DNA of 64,000 nucleotides from Porites lobata (taxonomy: Eukaryota > Cnidaria > Anthozoa > Scleractinia > Poritidae). The stretch lies in the NCBI GenBank assembly GCA_942486035.1, contig CALNXK010000024.1:2263501-2327500 (forward strand). The letters run 5' to 3'. Below, in pieces: positions 35,501-46,560 of the stretch (the first letter of the stretch is position 1; every line of letters starts with the position of its first letter). The position numbers and the translations under genes are program-made. The notes beneath the pieces are model-generated. The model saw only the letters and a program-made list of their open reading frames with translations, had not been told where the DNA came from and made no database searches.

Positions 35501-38500
35501 TATAAGATACTTACGGTGAATGATCAACGTAAGTGTCATGTTTTCATAAAACACTAGCAATGCCATGCACATTTAAAGAATCGTCCTTCAAAATAATTAG
35601 AATGTTCAAAGAAGGTACATCTGTCATATTTTAGTAGAATACTTGGAAAGTGAACAGTCCATTAACTTTTCGGTCGTTATTGTTTGACAGATGAAACCTG
35701 GAGGTAAATTTTTCAGCTTGTAAAATATTCCGGCGCGCGCATTTGATATCTGCCAAGCGCGGACTAGATGCGGATTGTTCTAGTCTGCTTTTCTCTCTAC
35801 TCTTCGGATTGTTCTAGTCTGCTTTTCTCTCTCGCGGCGGCGAGAGAGAAAAATGAGCTGTAGTCCCTCATTTTTCTCTCTCCCCGCCGCGTGTCGCGTT
35901 TTCTCACGTGCGGTGATTTTCACGCGCGCTCGCGTTTCGCTCAATCTACAATCCCTGAGGAAAAATGGGGGACTACTGATAGTCTACCTTTTCCCAACGT
36001 ATCTTTTTTACATGTTACATTCGTCCCCAGGACTCCGATGATAGCTGGAGGGCTGTTCATGGTGGAAAAGGCTTGGTTCGAGACGCTCGGGAAGTACGAC
36101 GTCATGATGGATATATGGGGAGGAGAGAACTTTGGTGAGCTTGTTGATAAAACGAATAATATAAACGTTGTTCACGGGGCCTTTTTTACCCATTTACTCA
36201 TAATATGTGTTGACTGTTTGCAGAAATCTCCTTCAGAACATGGCAATGTGGAGGCAGCATGGAAATTATTCCTTGTTCAAGAGTTGGTCATGTGTTTAGA
36301 AAGCGACATCCTTATTCGTTTCCAGATGGAAACGCCAATACCTACATGAAGTAAGTTATGAATAATACTGTCGTAATATTCTATTAATTGCAGTCAAACC
36401 TGCCTGGTTTATGCGGACACTGAGGAACCTTAGACAGTAAAATTTTATGTAAAATGTCTACAATTTTTCAAGCCAGAACAAAATTTTAACCTCAGCATTT
36501 GTAATGTTTGTTATTTGTTAGCACGTAAAATTGCTGTATTGTGGTTCTTTATGAAGGAATTTATTACTGATTTATCTAGAAACACCCGTCGTACGGCTGA
36601 GGTGTGGATGGATGAGTACAAAAGATTTTATTACGCTGCTCGTCCGATGGCTAGGAGTACCAACTACGGCAGGTAATCATCTATCATTAGAATGATTTTT
36701 AGTCCAAAACCGAAGCAAATTATTTTGCCGCCTAGTCAAAACAGACGACCAAACAAAAGCATGTAGCCGTCGAAAAGGGCGGGAAAACTGGTTTTTGTTT
36801 CACTCGTGATTGGCTGAAGTGGCACGAGTGTTTTTCAGCCAATCGCATCTTGTGCATTGCATTGCTACACGATGTAATTGGCTAAAAACATCTCACGTCA
36901 CTTAGTTTACCTATTAGAAGAAACATTGCAATCACTGGCGATGCGCACGCACGCGTTTTTCCTTGCGTAACGCCATCGTGTTGTATTAAGTTCAGTTTTT
37001 ACTGGTTTCTAGATTGGGTTAGTTTGCTAAAACAATTGCTTCTCCAACCGTTTTTAGTTTTCAACTCAGTCTGAACTGAACCATAAAACTAAAGATAAAA
37101 TTGACTGAAGAGCACGTAAAGCTGTACAAAACAATTACTGCTTGTTGTATGTTCCTTTTCAGAACAGTGCTAAAAACGTTATAAATGTATTTTTAGGAAA
37201 GTAGTCAATAACGACGCCATGCCCTTTCTTTTCAGTGTCAAGTCAAGAAAAGAACTACGCGAACGCCTAAAGTGCAAGTCCTTCAAGTGGTATTTGGAGA
37301 ACGTTTATCCAGAACTACAGTACGTACATTTCGTACCTTGTTTCTGGTGTTTATAGGGAAAAGTGTCTATGTCTGATTGATGCTTAAAAGTATAGTGGAC
37401 TGTACTTTTTGATCGCTGGGAAGCCGCCCATATCATAAACTTTTTTTGCCTCTTTTGTTTTGTTTGTTTGTTTGTTTTTTAATGTAATTTGTTTATAATC
37501 TATCAACATAACATTCATGACCCATCCACGGCTTTGGTGGGAACAGGTGCCCTACAAAAGGTGGACTACCTTATCAAATTTTTCCTGTGTCTTTAATGAA
37601 ACTTTATTCGTTAATTTACCTGATTTCTTCTTCTTCATGTTTTAAAATGACGAAAAAAGTCATTAACATATGCCACAAAAAAAGGAAAGTGACACTGCCA
37701 CTTTGACATTATCGAGTCTGGCATCGCATCTCAGTTCAACGAATTCGTATTCTCCGCAAACGTCTGGAACTACCACGCGGTCGAGGCTCATGCATGCCGC
37801 GCAAAGGCTCCTGGGAGGACGTTCGGGGTGTTCGCCCATGAGCCTCGACTGCAAGTTAGTCCTAGTTTGCCGCCGAAAATTCCAAGGTGGTTTATTTGAG
37901 ATGAACTCTCTTTTATTACTCGTATTTTTCTTTCCTTGCAGAATTCCTGACTCGCAGGATGTAGCGTTCGGTGAACTCAAACAAGGGAAAAAATGTTTGG
38001 ATACTCTTGGTGGCCAGGCTGGCGGTTCTGTTGGCATATTTGATTGTCACGGCCAAGCAGGGAATCAGGTATATTGTTCAGAATAACTTCATCTGACACT
38101 CACTTAACAACGAAATTTGTCGCATTGTTTGCATTTATTTTGTCACAACCTGTAAGAGTTCAGATTCACTCGCTGCCAGCCTCTTTTTCAATACGAGGCA
38201 AAGAGCGAAGTTTTTGTCATGAAAAAAGATTTGTTCTCATTCAAATAAAACCCATTTTACATGAAAGATTTAACGAGTGAGGGTTATTGGAAATCTCCAG
38301 TGGTCTATTTCCTTTAAAATTTATGAAAAGTGTCACCCTCCGTAAGCAACTGAGATAAGGAAAAGTTTTGTCTTGCATTTTTCACAGGAGTGGGCTCTCA
38401 CGAAAAACAACTTTGTCCGGCATCATGATATGTGTTTAACGTTAAAGGACGCCACTCCAGGGAAACCAGTCATTATTGAAAGCTGCCGAGACGGAGATAA

Positions 38501-39013
38501 CAAACAGGTTGGTACTTCTGTACAATGGCAAGGGTTTTTTCAGTTTCCTTCAGTCGCGGTGATAACCAAAACTGGACATATTTGGGTTAGCTGACCTCGG
38601 GAATAAAAGCAAGGTAAACTCGGTATGGGTAATGTTTTGGTATTACTGAAACTACATGGTTGCGATAGGAAAGAAGCTACAAACCAATAAAAAACTAAAT
38701 CGTTGGTTAACAAACCTAAACAGGAACTTCATCGAGACTAATCAAACACGACTAAGTAACTTTCAAAATACTTCACAACAACACACACATTTGGAAGCGT
38801 CTGTGTCCACGGAAAAGATCTTCAGGCAACTTTTGTAACATTTCTTTTCTTTTTCAGGTTTGGGAACACACACCTCAGCGCTTGTTACGTCACAAACAAT
38901 CAGGACTGTGTCTGGATAGTAAAGACGTTAAGAGTGGAGAGCACGTGACCACAGACAGCTGTGATAACAACAAATACTCCCAAATATGGCAGTTCTCTCT
39001 CACTATGGTATAA
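26527..39013 (+). CDS. GALNT2: Polypeptide N-acetylgalactosaminyltransferase 2-like
   Basis: Fifteen exons join in frame to 540 aa: 26527-26637, 31585-31754, 32164-32262, 32414-32481, 33359-33424, 33888-34009, 34555-34642, 34917-35004, 36031-36134, 36224-36350, 36580-36672, 37236-37319, 37942-38068, 38388-38507, 38858-39013. It is a type II Golgi membrane enzyme that starts mucin-type O-glycosylation by moving GalNAc from UDP-GalNAc to Ser/Thr. Residues 7-27 are the membrane anchor after a short basic tail. The GT-A domain shows ATSVIITFHNEGRSTLLRTV, KEIILVDDFSDN, the metal-binding DxH as DSHCECN, TPMIAGGLFMV, WGGENFEISFR and WQCGGSMEIIPCSRVGHVFR. From about residue 410 a ricin-type lectin domain has three repeats ending QEW, QVW and QIW, with CLD in the first and third. 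RNDRREG, VVSPIIDVINMDDF and KWYLENVYPEL place it with GALNT2. All residues I know to be needed are present; the stem is short compared with the human 571-aa enzyme. Confidence 0.95.
27815..28249. mobile_element. MITE nested in the hAT-like element
   Basis: The ends CTAGGGGCCCCACTCACATA and, inverted, CCAGGAGTCCCACTCACATA continue through TTTTAATGACRGGGGGGTC. GAAAGCAAC occurs directly on both sides (27806-27814 and 28250-28258). The interior repeats CCCAAAAAAATCCCT at least seven times. The 8-9 bp duplication points to a hAT-type non-autonomous element. Confidence 0.75.
28684..28805. repeat. Foldback MITE (GGGCCCAGTTGCTC family)
   Basis: GGGCTGAGTTACTCAAAGCA followed by TGGTTAG pairs with CTAACCATGCTTCGAGCAAC then TGGGCCC. 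The element is a short imperfect palindrome within the larger hAT-like element in GALNT intron 1. Confidence 0.55.
29071..29335 (+). mobile_element. tRNA-derived SINE (1)
   Basis: The head GCGGCAGGATTATTTCAGTC then GGTAGAGCAC contains an A box, and GGTTTGATTCC at 29125-29135 is a B box, the internal RNA polymerase III promoter. The body ends in CTTGTCACTCAAATAAAGTG and an AT-rich tail. It cannot fold as a working tRNA. It lies in GALNT intron 1 in the sense orientation. Confidence 0.7.
30241..30516 (+). mobile_element. tRNA-derived SINE (2) with 11-bp target duplication
   Basis: The head has GTGGCCGAGTGGTTAACA (A box, Leu/Ser-tRNA-like) and GGGTTCAAGCC (B box). The body contains CCTGCGATAGACCAGCATCC, resembling a domain conserved among animal SINEs. 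CCACATTGTAT stands at 30230-30240 and again at 30517-30527, an exact target-site duplication that fixes both ends. The element is 276 bases long. Confidence 0.88.
30928..31160. repeat. TIR element (TGTCTCAAC family), copy 2
   Basis: Ends ATCGGCAACAAAATTGTTGA and, inverted, ATCGGTGACAAAATTTGTTG. It is a second copy of the element at 3110-3368 with the same interior blocks (GGGGTAACTTCAGAGAACAA, AAGTTGGGGTGTTT). It lies in GALNT intron 1. A lone left end (TAATCGGCTACAAAATTG) lies near 31772, in the next intron. Confidence 0.7.
31880..32046. repeat. Short element with GGCTGTGCTCTA ends
   Basis: GGCTGTGCTCTAAGG at the left and CTAGAGCACAGCCCTG at the right form short inverted ends, with a CAGGG-type terminus resembling hAT MITEs. 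The interior has GTCACCCAAGAGCAAAAGTT. It lies in GALNT intron 2. Confidence 0.4.
32974..33154. repeat. MITE with CAGTGACGGATCCA ends
   Basis: CAGTGACGGATCCA at the left pairs with TGGATCCGCCACTG at the right. The interior is C-rich, including a long C run near 33010 that is likely prone to sequencing error. CAGTGGCGGATCCA-type ends are widespread in animal hAT-type MITEs. The flanks do not match clearly. Confidence 0.65.
33482..33731. mobile_element. hAT-type MITE with exact 8-bp duplication
   Basis: The termini are CAGCGTGCAAAGAAAGT and, inverted, CAGGGTGCAAAGAAAGT. ATTATTAT flanks both sides (33474-33481 and 33732-33739), an exact 8-bp duplication. The interior has GGGGCTAGT and CTTGCCCGACGGGCAAG. 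It lies 57 bases downstream of a GALNT exon. Confidence 0.85.
35324..35500. mobile_element. Mariner-type MITE with TA duplication
   Basis: Left CAGTCTAACCTCTCCTTATG then GACACC; right, inverted, CAGTCAAACCTCTTTAATAC then GGACAC. TA flanks both ends. The interior repeats TAATACGGACAC-type words. CAGT ends with TA duplications are typical of Tc1/mariner non-autonomous elements. It lies in a GALNT intron. Confidence 0.75.
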
Positions 39014-39036
39014 CATTAATGGTATTCTAGTATTCG

Positions 39037-39042
39037 AATAAA
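39037..39042 (+). terminator. Candidate polyadenylation signal of the GALNT2-like gene
   Basis: AATAAA lies 24 bases after the stop codon. A second AATAAA occurs near 39930. Which is used cannot be told from sequence alone. Confidence 0.4.
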
Positions 39043-40052
39043 TCTCTAATGTACTGTAAAATAAGACATTTTTAACCAAAAAAAAAAACAAAACAAGCCT
39101 AATGTTTCCAGAACGGCAAACAGAGGCCTGTTAACGAATAGTTTAGCCCGCGTTGTAGGCATTCTAAAGAATGGAGGAAAGAGGAAATTCCCGACTGCTC
39201 TTAGCTTGCGTTCCCGTGTGCGCAATTTACCTCCCTTCCCTCCGTCGTTTCCTCTTCCCGTTTCGTGGCCGAAAGTAGGCCGAAAGTAGAATAGGCCATT
39301 TTGAGTTACAAACACCCTCGTTTTCAAAAGTCTTACTTTAAAAGTTCCTGGTGAATGTGAGATTTATTTGCATGAGAATAAGAATTCATTTGCGTATCTA
39401 AGACTTCGCACTGTAACTCGTTTTTAGAGCAAATGGTTGGCGTAACTTGAAACTGGCCTGTTGAATCGGCATCCTGATATGGGGCCGCGGCTTCCCAACA
39501 AATATGTTACTTAACTTAAGTTCAAGTTAAAAACAGAAATATTTTTCCGCTGTAGTTTTTAATGAGAAAGAAACGTATCGAAAATGTAAATTCTCTTATC
39601 CGATCTTACTCTTTTTCATTAAAAATCTTTTATAAGCAAACCAAACGAACAGTGATATAGATATTTTTTAAAATTTTGTACATCAGCATGTCAGATCGAT
39701 TGAGAGGCAGTTGAAAAAAATGATATACTATCTGCTTAAAAAGGGTTGTTACGATCCTAAAGTTTTTATTGATCTCTTGAATTGATGAATTACTTCTGAA
39801 ACGACAGATATTGTTCCTCAGCTTGTTTTCTTTTTTGCAGTGTTTAACTTTTCTTTTATTTTAGGAGTGTTTTTCTATCGAGTGCATATGTTTAGTGTAC
39901 AGAATGTCTAAAACTTTTGTAGAATCTGAATAAAAAGTGAATTGCAGCTCCCCAAATAGTGTTTTGCTTGTTCGTTTGTTTTGGATTTTTGGATAACACC
40001 GGCAAGCTTACTGTGCACAAAGTCACTGAACTAAAGATTCGTCAAAAGTGAA
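39043..40052. other. Intergenic sequence, no gene seen
   Basis: AT-rich DNA after the GALNT2-like gene. Open frames are short and unlike known families. A GALNT 3' UTR could extend to the AATAAA near 39930. Confidence 0.4.
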
Positions 40053-40263
40053 CTTAAGCAAAGACGTTTTTGAGCGACGCACGTCAACCGGAAGTGGTTT
40101 TTTTTCATTTTTGGACAGTGGTTTTGCCCATTTTTTAGGACAACTTGTCTCTATAATAGTTAAGACACTTAGAAATACAAATTTGGGAGCGTCAAGGTGC
40201 TTTAAAATGAAAAAGACCTCACTTTCGGTTGACGTGCGTCGCTCAAAAACGCCGTTGCTTAAG
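40053..40263. mobile_element. MITE with 44-bp inverted repeats
   Basis: The left arm CTTAAGCAAAGACGTTTTTG then AGCGACGCACGTCAACCGGA matches the complement of the right arm CTTAAGCAACGGCGTTTTTG then AGCGACGCACGTCAACCGAA. The arms are about 44 bases with few mismatches; the 120-base centre is non-coding. Confidence 0.8.
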
Positions 40264-40631
40264 CTCCCTACTGTGTACCCATCCATGACGGTAAATTCAA
40301 AGTGACATCACCCATATGGAGTCGCATCCACAACAAGCAATTTTTTTTGTGACGATTTTTATTTGCGTGTATAAAAATTAATGGGACGGCGATGGGCACG
40401 AAAATGGCTCCTTCCTACGCTTATCTCTTCATGGGGAAAGTTTGAAGAACGCGCTATAGCTAGTGCTGCCCACTCTCCCCTTAGAGTGGGTAACTGGCGG
40501 GATTAGAGTGCGAGAGTGCTTTTTGCAGCAGAGCGACGAAGGATTTTCGCTTATTCCTCTCATGGCCTAATTTTCACTAGTGCTTTTGTGATCATTGTAA
40601 ACAGTTATGCGCGACAAAACCTGCGGCTACA

Positions 40632-40805
40632 CTAGCCTGGAACCAGACTCCGCAGTTGGCAAAAAAGGCAAAAAACGGGGTAAAGTAACAAAAATATAAC
40701 GGTGACCTGGGGAGGGGGAAAGGGTAAGCCTTTCCCCTCCGTTTTTTGCCCACGCCAATTTTTTTTTTCCTTTTTCTCCCAATGCGGAGCCTAGTCCCAG
40801 GCTAC
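40632..40805. repeat. Foldback element with TAGCCTGG ends
   Basis: TAGCCTGGAACCAGACTCCG at the left pairs with the complement of CGGAGCCTAGTCCCAGGCTA at the right. The interior has a further inverted match of GGAGGGGGAAAGGGTA-type sequence. It is a short non-autonomous element. Confidence 0.6.
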
Positions 40806-40990
40806 GGCTACGTAGATTACAGGGGAGAGCAAATTTTAGATGGGGGAGGGGGGAGGGGGAGGAGAGAAAGGAAGGCCTGACACAAAATAATTACCGTCCA
40901 GTGACACATCCAAAATCTGGATGTGGCAGGATGTGGCAGTGATTGGATAACACCAGAAACTCATATGAGTTTCTGATAACACACATTACC

Positions 40991-41923
40991 GAGGGTCTCA
41001 ATGGGGTTAACCGATAGGCGTAAAACGGCCAAAAATTTAGTCGATAGCCGTAAAAATTGAAAAATTTTAACCGTTAGCCGTAAATAGGGTAAAAAAGAGT
41101 TAACCGTAAAAGAAACTGTTACCTAGATTTGCTACTTTTAAGGAAGGTGCTAAACTTACTTATGGTTGCGTTTTTTACTTCTTCCCGCTAGTGTGACTCC
41201 GTACACACATTAGGCAAAGCGCCTTTTAGGTGTTAACCAAGACCTAGGCACACACTAGAGCTAGAAATTGATCATCCGTCTGAGACTAGCCTGTGTACAG
41301 TCGCGCCCTCCCCACAGACACCCCTTCTCCGATTTTTCTGCGGGGGAGGGGGCGGCTGTACACAGGCTATCTGGAGCGGATAATCCCGTCTTCAACAGTC
41401 AGGCGGATTGTTCATTCAAAATTAAAACTATTCCATTTTCAGATTAAGACGTATTACCTATCTGACGCGAATCAACAAACGGATAACCCGTCTCACACGA
41501 ATAATCCTTCTCTAGTGTGAAAACGGCCATTTCTGTTATAATGAATGTCGCGCCCCGGCCTTGAGTTGGGCGTTTGCGTGTCTGCTTTTGCTTTTTCACG
41601 AAGATTATTTTTAAATTGACTATTGACATTTCTATGTGTAAAATAATGTATTAGAAGTGGAATACTTTACAAAAAGTATGATATATAAAATGTTAAAATT
41701 TTTCAAAAGAATAGCTTATTTTATCCCGAGATGATCCGAAGACCTTTATTTTGATTTAAAGATACAAAAAAATACGGGTTAATTAATATTTAACTTTTTG
41801 AAACAAAAGAAGTTAATTTTTAACTTTTTCGTTAGCCGTAACTGAAAAAAATTAACCGATAGCCGTAAAAGAGGCAAAGTTTTAGCCGATAACCGTAAAA
41901 GCCACCACCCCATTGGGACCCTC
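40991..41923. repeat. Element with GAGGGTCYCAATGGGGT ends and GCCGTAAA repeats
   Basis: GAGGGTCTCAATGGGGT at the left matches the complement of ACCCCATTGGGACCCTC at the right. Both ends carry several TTAACCGATAGCCGTAAAA words. A smaller foldback (41287-41370; AGCCTGTGTACAGTCGCGCC) lies inside. A related fragment is seen at about 59705-59775 (AACCGTCAATTAAAATTGG, CCACCCCATTG). Confidence 0.6.
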
Positions 41924-42050
41924 AAAACTCTCTGATGTCACCGACCAGCAAAGCGGTAAGGATCTCCCCTTTCGCTCTCTCCCTTTTTCTCTTCTCTCTT
42001 CCTGCTTTCCAGTCAGAAACGCACAGGCTAAGTCTAACGTAAACGGGGCT

Positions 42051-42153
42051 ATAGTCTGCTACACAGCCGTTTTTAGTGTCGTCACGCAATGCTCCTCGCT
42101 AGTGGGAAGGAGCATTGCGTGACGACTCTAAAAACAGCTGTGTAGCAGACTAT
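42051..42153. repeat. Near-perfect foldback hairpin just upstream of the Kelch gene
   Basis: Two 46-base arms (42051-42096, 42108-42153) with about two mismatches around an 11-base loop; the left arm starts ATAGTCTGCTACACAGCCGT. The right arm lies within an in-frame upstream extension of the Kelch reading frame, so that extension is most likely transposon-derived 5' UTR. The start codon was therefore placed at 42238. Confidence 0.8.
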
Positions 42154-42237
42154 CTGGAGCAATCTGGTGCTATTCGTCGACAAGAGATCTGGGTACGAGA
42201 TTCACACCACTTGGTTTCGGTCGGAGGAATCTCTGAG

Positions 42238-45200
42238 ATGGCGTCAAGCAAGAGGCCGAATAGCATGGAAGACCTTTTCAAAAAGCAAGACAGAGAGATA
42301 CTTGCAGATACTATAACTTATGGTTCAGGTGGAATTAGCTTCAAGGGAAATGCAAGCGACGCTCTTTCTCTATTGAACCAGCTCAGGTTCGAAGGAGAAG
42401 GGGGATTTTGCGACATGATCCTGGAAGTAGAAGGAAGACAATTGGCCACTCATCGATGTATTTTGGCGGCAAGCAGTCAATTTTTTTATAACATGTTTAG
42501 CAGTGGTATGAAAGATTCGAACCAAACACTCCTTAAGTTGCATTCGGTTAGCTTCGACTCAGTGTCGCTCATTCTTGATTATTTTTACACGCGAGAGATT
42601 GTTATAAACGACGACAACGTGTTGGAGTTGCTCAACACAGCAAGCTTTCTTCTTGTCACCCCAGTGAAAAAGGCGTGCATTAAACTTCTCCACAGACAGT
42701 TAAGCGGTGAAAATTGCTTCAGTATCCTACAAGTAGCTGAGAAGTTTGGCGCGAGTAATCTTGCGAAGACGGCAAGCAACGCCATTAAATCGAACTTTTT
42801 CTCTGTGGTGAACAATGACGAATTTGTTTCCATTTCAAAGAAGAGTCTGATAAGCTTCATATCCAGTGATGAAATTCAAGTGGAAAGGGAGGAAGAGGTC
42901 TACCAAGCTGTACTGAAGTGGGTTAAGTATGATAAAGTGAATCGTGCCTCAGATTTACCTGAATTACTAAGCCATCTGAGAGGGAAGTCTTTGCCTAAAG
43001 GATTCCTAAAATCTGAAATGACCAAAGAGCCACTTCTCGCTGCCTTCTCCAGTCTTTTAGAACCTTCCAAGAGCAAGACCGAAACAAGAGGGACAAATGA
43101 GGAACATGGAAGGAGAACAGGCACCGATGACAAACCAGAAGCTGAGAGGACAAGACCATCTACTGAATTGCATGAAGTCATGATTGGAATTAGTTCTATA
43201 CTGTTTAGTTCCCGCAAAGCATTCTGTTTTGATTTGGACAAGAAAGAAACATTTGTTCTACCAGGGTTTCCTGATGTGCATTTAGGTCCAAAAGTGGCAG
43301 TTGTTGGACGCTCCCTGTACATAATTGATGGGTTTAAGTTTCATTGTGTAAGTGGCCCCACAAGATTAAGTGCTTTGTGTCTTGATGAAGTGCAGAATCA
43401 GAAGTCTTCTCTTAGTTTTAGTATGTACCCACAATGGAAGACTAAAAGACCTTGTACAGTTAGCAGAACATGCGCTTCCCTGGTAGAACTTAATGGGCTG
43501 TTGTATTACATTGGTGGATTGCGTGAAGATGAAAATATCTGTAACACGGTGGAGTGTTACAATCCTGAAATTGACGAGTGGGAGTTCTGTGCGAGCTTAA
43601 ACACTTCCAGATCTAGGTCAGGCTGTGTGGTAGTGAATGATCACATTTACATCATCGGTGGTGGGACAGTTCATAGGTCATGGAATTCAGGATCAATTCT
43701 TTCAAGTGTTGAAAGGTTTGTTTGAGTTACTAAGAAGTTTTTAATTTATTTCTTACACTGAAGTTATGCAGAATATATAGATACATGTAAGTTATTGTCT
43801 ACCTTGTGCACTGTAACTACAGTGTCAGTCAAAATATTGTTGGGACACTTTACTGTCTTCTTACCCTCCCAATGTTGGTGTGCAAGATTTGGTGAGTTAA
43901 CTGTGCAGTGGTGTCAATAAAAATTGAAGTAGCCAGCAGGTTTGAATAGAGTAACCAACTGTGTATCAACAAGGGACTGTTAGTCACCTTTTTCTAGGGG
44001 AAAAGTTTGAAATTTCAAAGCCCTAAAATGCGATTTTCAACGTTGTAGGGACTAAATGTGAGGACAAAAGAGCGTGTTTTTCATTGATAAAAATGTAGCT
44101 TTTAATTCATATGTCCCACAGTCAGTTCATACAAGCAATGAACAAATGAACGTACTTTTGCACGTAAACAACTTTTGTGTTAACCTATAAAAGAAACTTG
44201 TGAAAAAAATGACTGAAACGTAGCGTTCACATGACTAAAGCAAAACAGAAAACTAGTGGGCCTTTGCGAAAACATGTCATAATTACGTTTTCATTCAGAT
44301 TTTATGATATATTTTTTGTCTGCAACATTATTCAAACTAGTTGCTTGTTCTTTGTAGAAAGAAGTACATGTAGCTAACTTCTCTAAGCAAAGTAGCCGAC
44401 GTGTTTCATCGGCCATCAGTGCTTATTGACAGCCCTGACTGCTATAAACAACATTGGGACAAGGAGACAGGCCAGAAGTAAAAAAACAGCATTCGGTGGA
44501 AGTGTCCCAACTATTTTTATCTGAGATTGTGTTGGAGAAGGAATGTTAAAGAGCCTTGACAGATACCGAGGTTAAGTTGTTATTCATTCGCAGACACCAT
44601 TGTAGGGTGTTGGGGTGTCTATGGTGATTTTGCGAACTTTTCTAAAGCTGTGAACTGAGTTATTTTTTGCAGCGCAGTATTGGAAAAATAAAAATAAAAA
44701 GAACTAAGTTTACAGCATGGCTTTCAAGTATAGTACTGATAGCATGACAAGAGCACATAAGTATTTCTGTGTAAAATTCATGGCTTTCCCCGGCCATATT
44801 GAGGGTTGCTCAAATGTGCCACATTTCTAGATGAAACATGTGGTGACTAAAAAAGGCCTCTTCAAGCAACAAAGATTGTAAGCAATACAACCAAAGGGGA
44901 AAATTCTTCAAGTTAATTGCAAGAAGCTTAAGACAGCTTTAAAGAGAGATGAGGTGATTTTGAGAGAAAGAGGCCAAATTTTCCTCTTAACAATATGCAA
45001 GAGTCAGGATTATGGCCCCAAGATGTATCTATGAAAACAGTATCCCTTTTTATTATTTTTGTTGTTGTTGTTGTTGTTTATTTATTACATTTTGCATGTA
45101 TAGATGTTTTTAATAAATTAAAGTGTTATTCATGGTAGTCACTTTAATGAAGAGTTATTGGACTTGTGTATTTGGGAATGGCATACTGACTGCTCAATAC

Positions 45201-46104
45201 AGGTTGACCTTGTAATACAGGTTTGACAAAGGTGAGAGTTATTCAAGAAAACTGAAGGTAGTCAAAGAGTGAAATATTTGTCCCATGACAAATTGACCTC
45301 CACCTGTTTCTACCTCTCCTTGGACCAAGAAAAAAAGTTGAAGACCACTTGATGCCACGCACAGTACAATCTGTTGTACTAGTGTGATACATCTTCTCAA
45401 AGTGACCATTTATAATGGAGGTGAAGACAAAAAAAATATTCATTGGGAACTTGGAAAAGGGTAACCGCTTAATAGAGGTCCTCTTGATACAGGTTCGGCT
45501 GTAGTCATAAGTATTACTATTATAAATTATTATTATTTATTAGTATTATTTTTAGGTAATAATGAGTTAAGTTCAGTAACTCAATCAGTAATTCTTACCA
45601 AATTCTCATGAACCTGTTGGTTGCCTCGGCAGGTATGATCCAGAAGCAGATTCTTGGTCATACGTTGCCAGTATGAAACAGGCAAGGGAACTATTTAGCT
45701 CTGTACACTTGAATGGCAAGATCTACGTGATTGGGGGGCTTCTTCCTGTTTCAACCCCTAACTGTGAAGTGTACTCTCCAAACACTGATGAGTGGCATTC
45801 CATCGCAAGTCTACCTTGTCTTGATACTGGAGTGTATGCTATTGTAGCAAAAAACGAGATTGTGATTCCTATGTCATCTGACGAAAGTCATGAATTCTCC
45901 CATGAAGCATTGAAGTATAATGTGCAATCTGATGCATGGCAAAAGGTGAACCATTTTGGTCCAAACAACAAGTTGACATCTTTTACTCTCAGTATCATTA
46001 AGCTACCTGCAATGTTTCTGCAAAGGTTGCCCATAGCATTAAATTTAGAATATTTTCTTGAAGACTCTAGTGAAAGCGATACGGAATTGGAAGACGATCC
46101 TTGA
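42238..46104 (+). CDS. BTB-BACK-Kelch domain protein (KLHL family)
   Basis: Two exons, 42238-43715 and 45633-46104, join in frame to 649 aa. A BTB domain spans about residues 45-160 (FCDMILEVEGRQLATHRCIL, AASSQFFYNMF), followed by a BACK domain to about 270 (ENCFSILQVAEKFGASNLAK, REEEVYQAVLKWVKYD). After a low-complexity charged linker (SKTETRGTNEEHGRRTGTDD) come Kelch repeats, seen best as LNGLLYYIGGLREDE..VECYNPEIDEWEF and NGKIYVIGGLLPV..CEVYSPNTDEWHSI. KLHL proteins are usually substrate adaptors of CUL3 ubiquitin ligases; BTB binds CUL3 and the Kelch propeller binds the target. The target and exact orthologue are not determinable here. The tail is acidic (EDSSESDTELEDDP). The start was chosen over an in-frame ATG at 42115 because that extension lies in a transposon hairpin arm. 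Confidence 0.92.
43826..44523. repeat. Mariner-like TIR element in the Kelch gene intron
   Basis: The left end CAGTCAAAATATTGTTGGGA then CACTT matches the complement of the right end CAGATAAAAATAGTTGGGAC then ACTT. Ends starting CAGT suggest a Tc1/mariner-type non-autonomous element. It fills over a third of the 1.9 kb intron. TA duplications are not visible at these bounds. Confidence 0.5.
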
Positions 46105-46279
46105 AGAGGTGATAATGATACAGTTTTACGTTTCTTTGGATGGCGTGCTGTGCATGGCTTTCATGTCTTTCATGATGAAGCTTTTGATTCCAGCAATGAT
46201 AAAATTATCCCTTTTGGTAAACAGCTTAAAACCTTCCCTTAAGTAACCAGCAGCAATTTAAATGTTCTTGAAGCATAGC

Positions 46280-46550
46280 CTGAAAGAAAAATCCTAATGA
46301 TGCTGACTGTTTCGATGACTGGCAGCCATCTTTATCAAAACTAAAAACATCACAGGTGTCAGTAGCCCTAAGTAGGCTGCTGAAGGTGTTTATTGCAACA
46401 AAATGCGCAAAACCACTCTGTCAAGGCCACCCCTCTGTCCCCCCTGCTTGGGGGTGGAAATCACTTGGGTCCCATGTAGGAGATAACTGCTATGCTCCCT
46501 CTTCCCTGTTCATGGTAGTAGTGTCAGCATCATTAGGATTTTTCTTTCGG
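46280..46550. repeat. MITE just downstream of the Kelch stop codon
   Basis: CTGAAAGAAAAATCCTAATG then ATGCTGAC at the left pairs with GTCAGCATCATTAGGATTTT then TCTTTCGG at the right. Its position 175 bases after the stop means it probably lies in the 3' UTR. Confidence 0.7.
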
Positions 46551-46560
46551 TCTGTGCTTT

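Noticed and set aside
37663..38086. Overlapping frames of 124 and 138 codons on both strands within the GALNT gene
   Set aside because: They span an intron and the real exon 37942-38068; the intronic part has no similarity to GALNT.
42115..42237. N-terminal extension of the Kelch protein from ATG 42115
   Set aside because: The extension begins inside the right arm of a foldback transposon and resembles no KLHL N-terminus; ATG 42238 was preferred.
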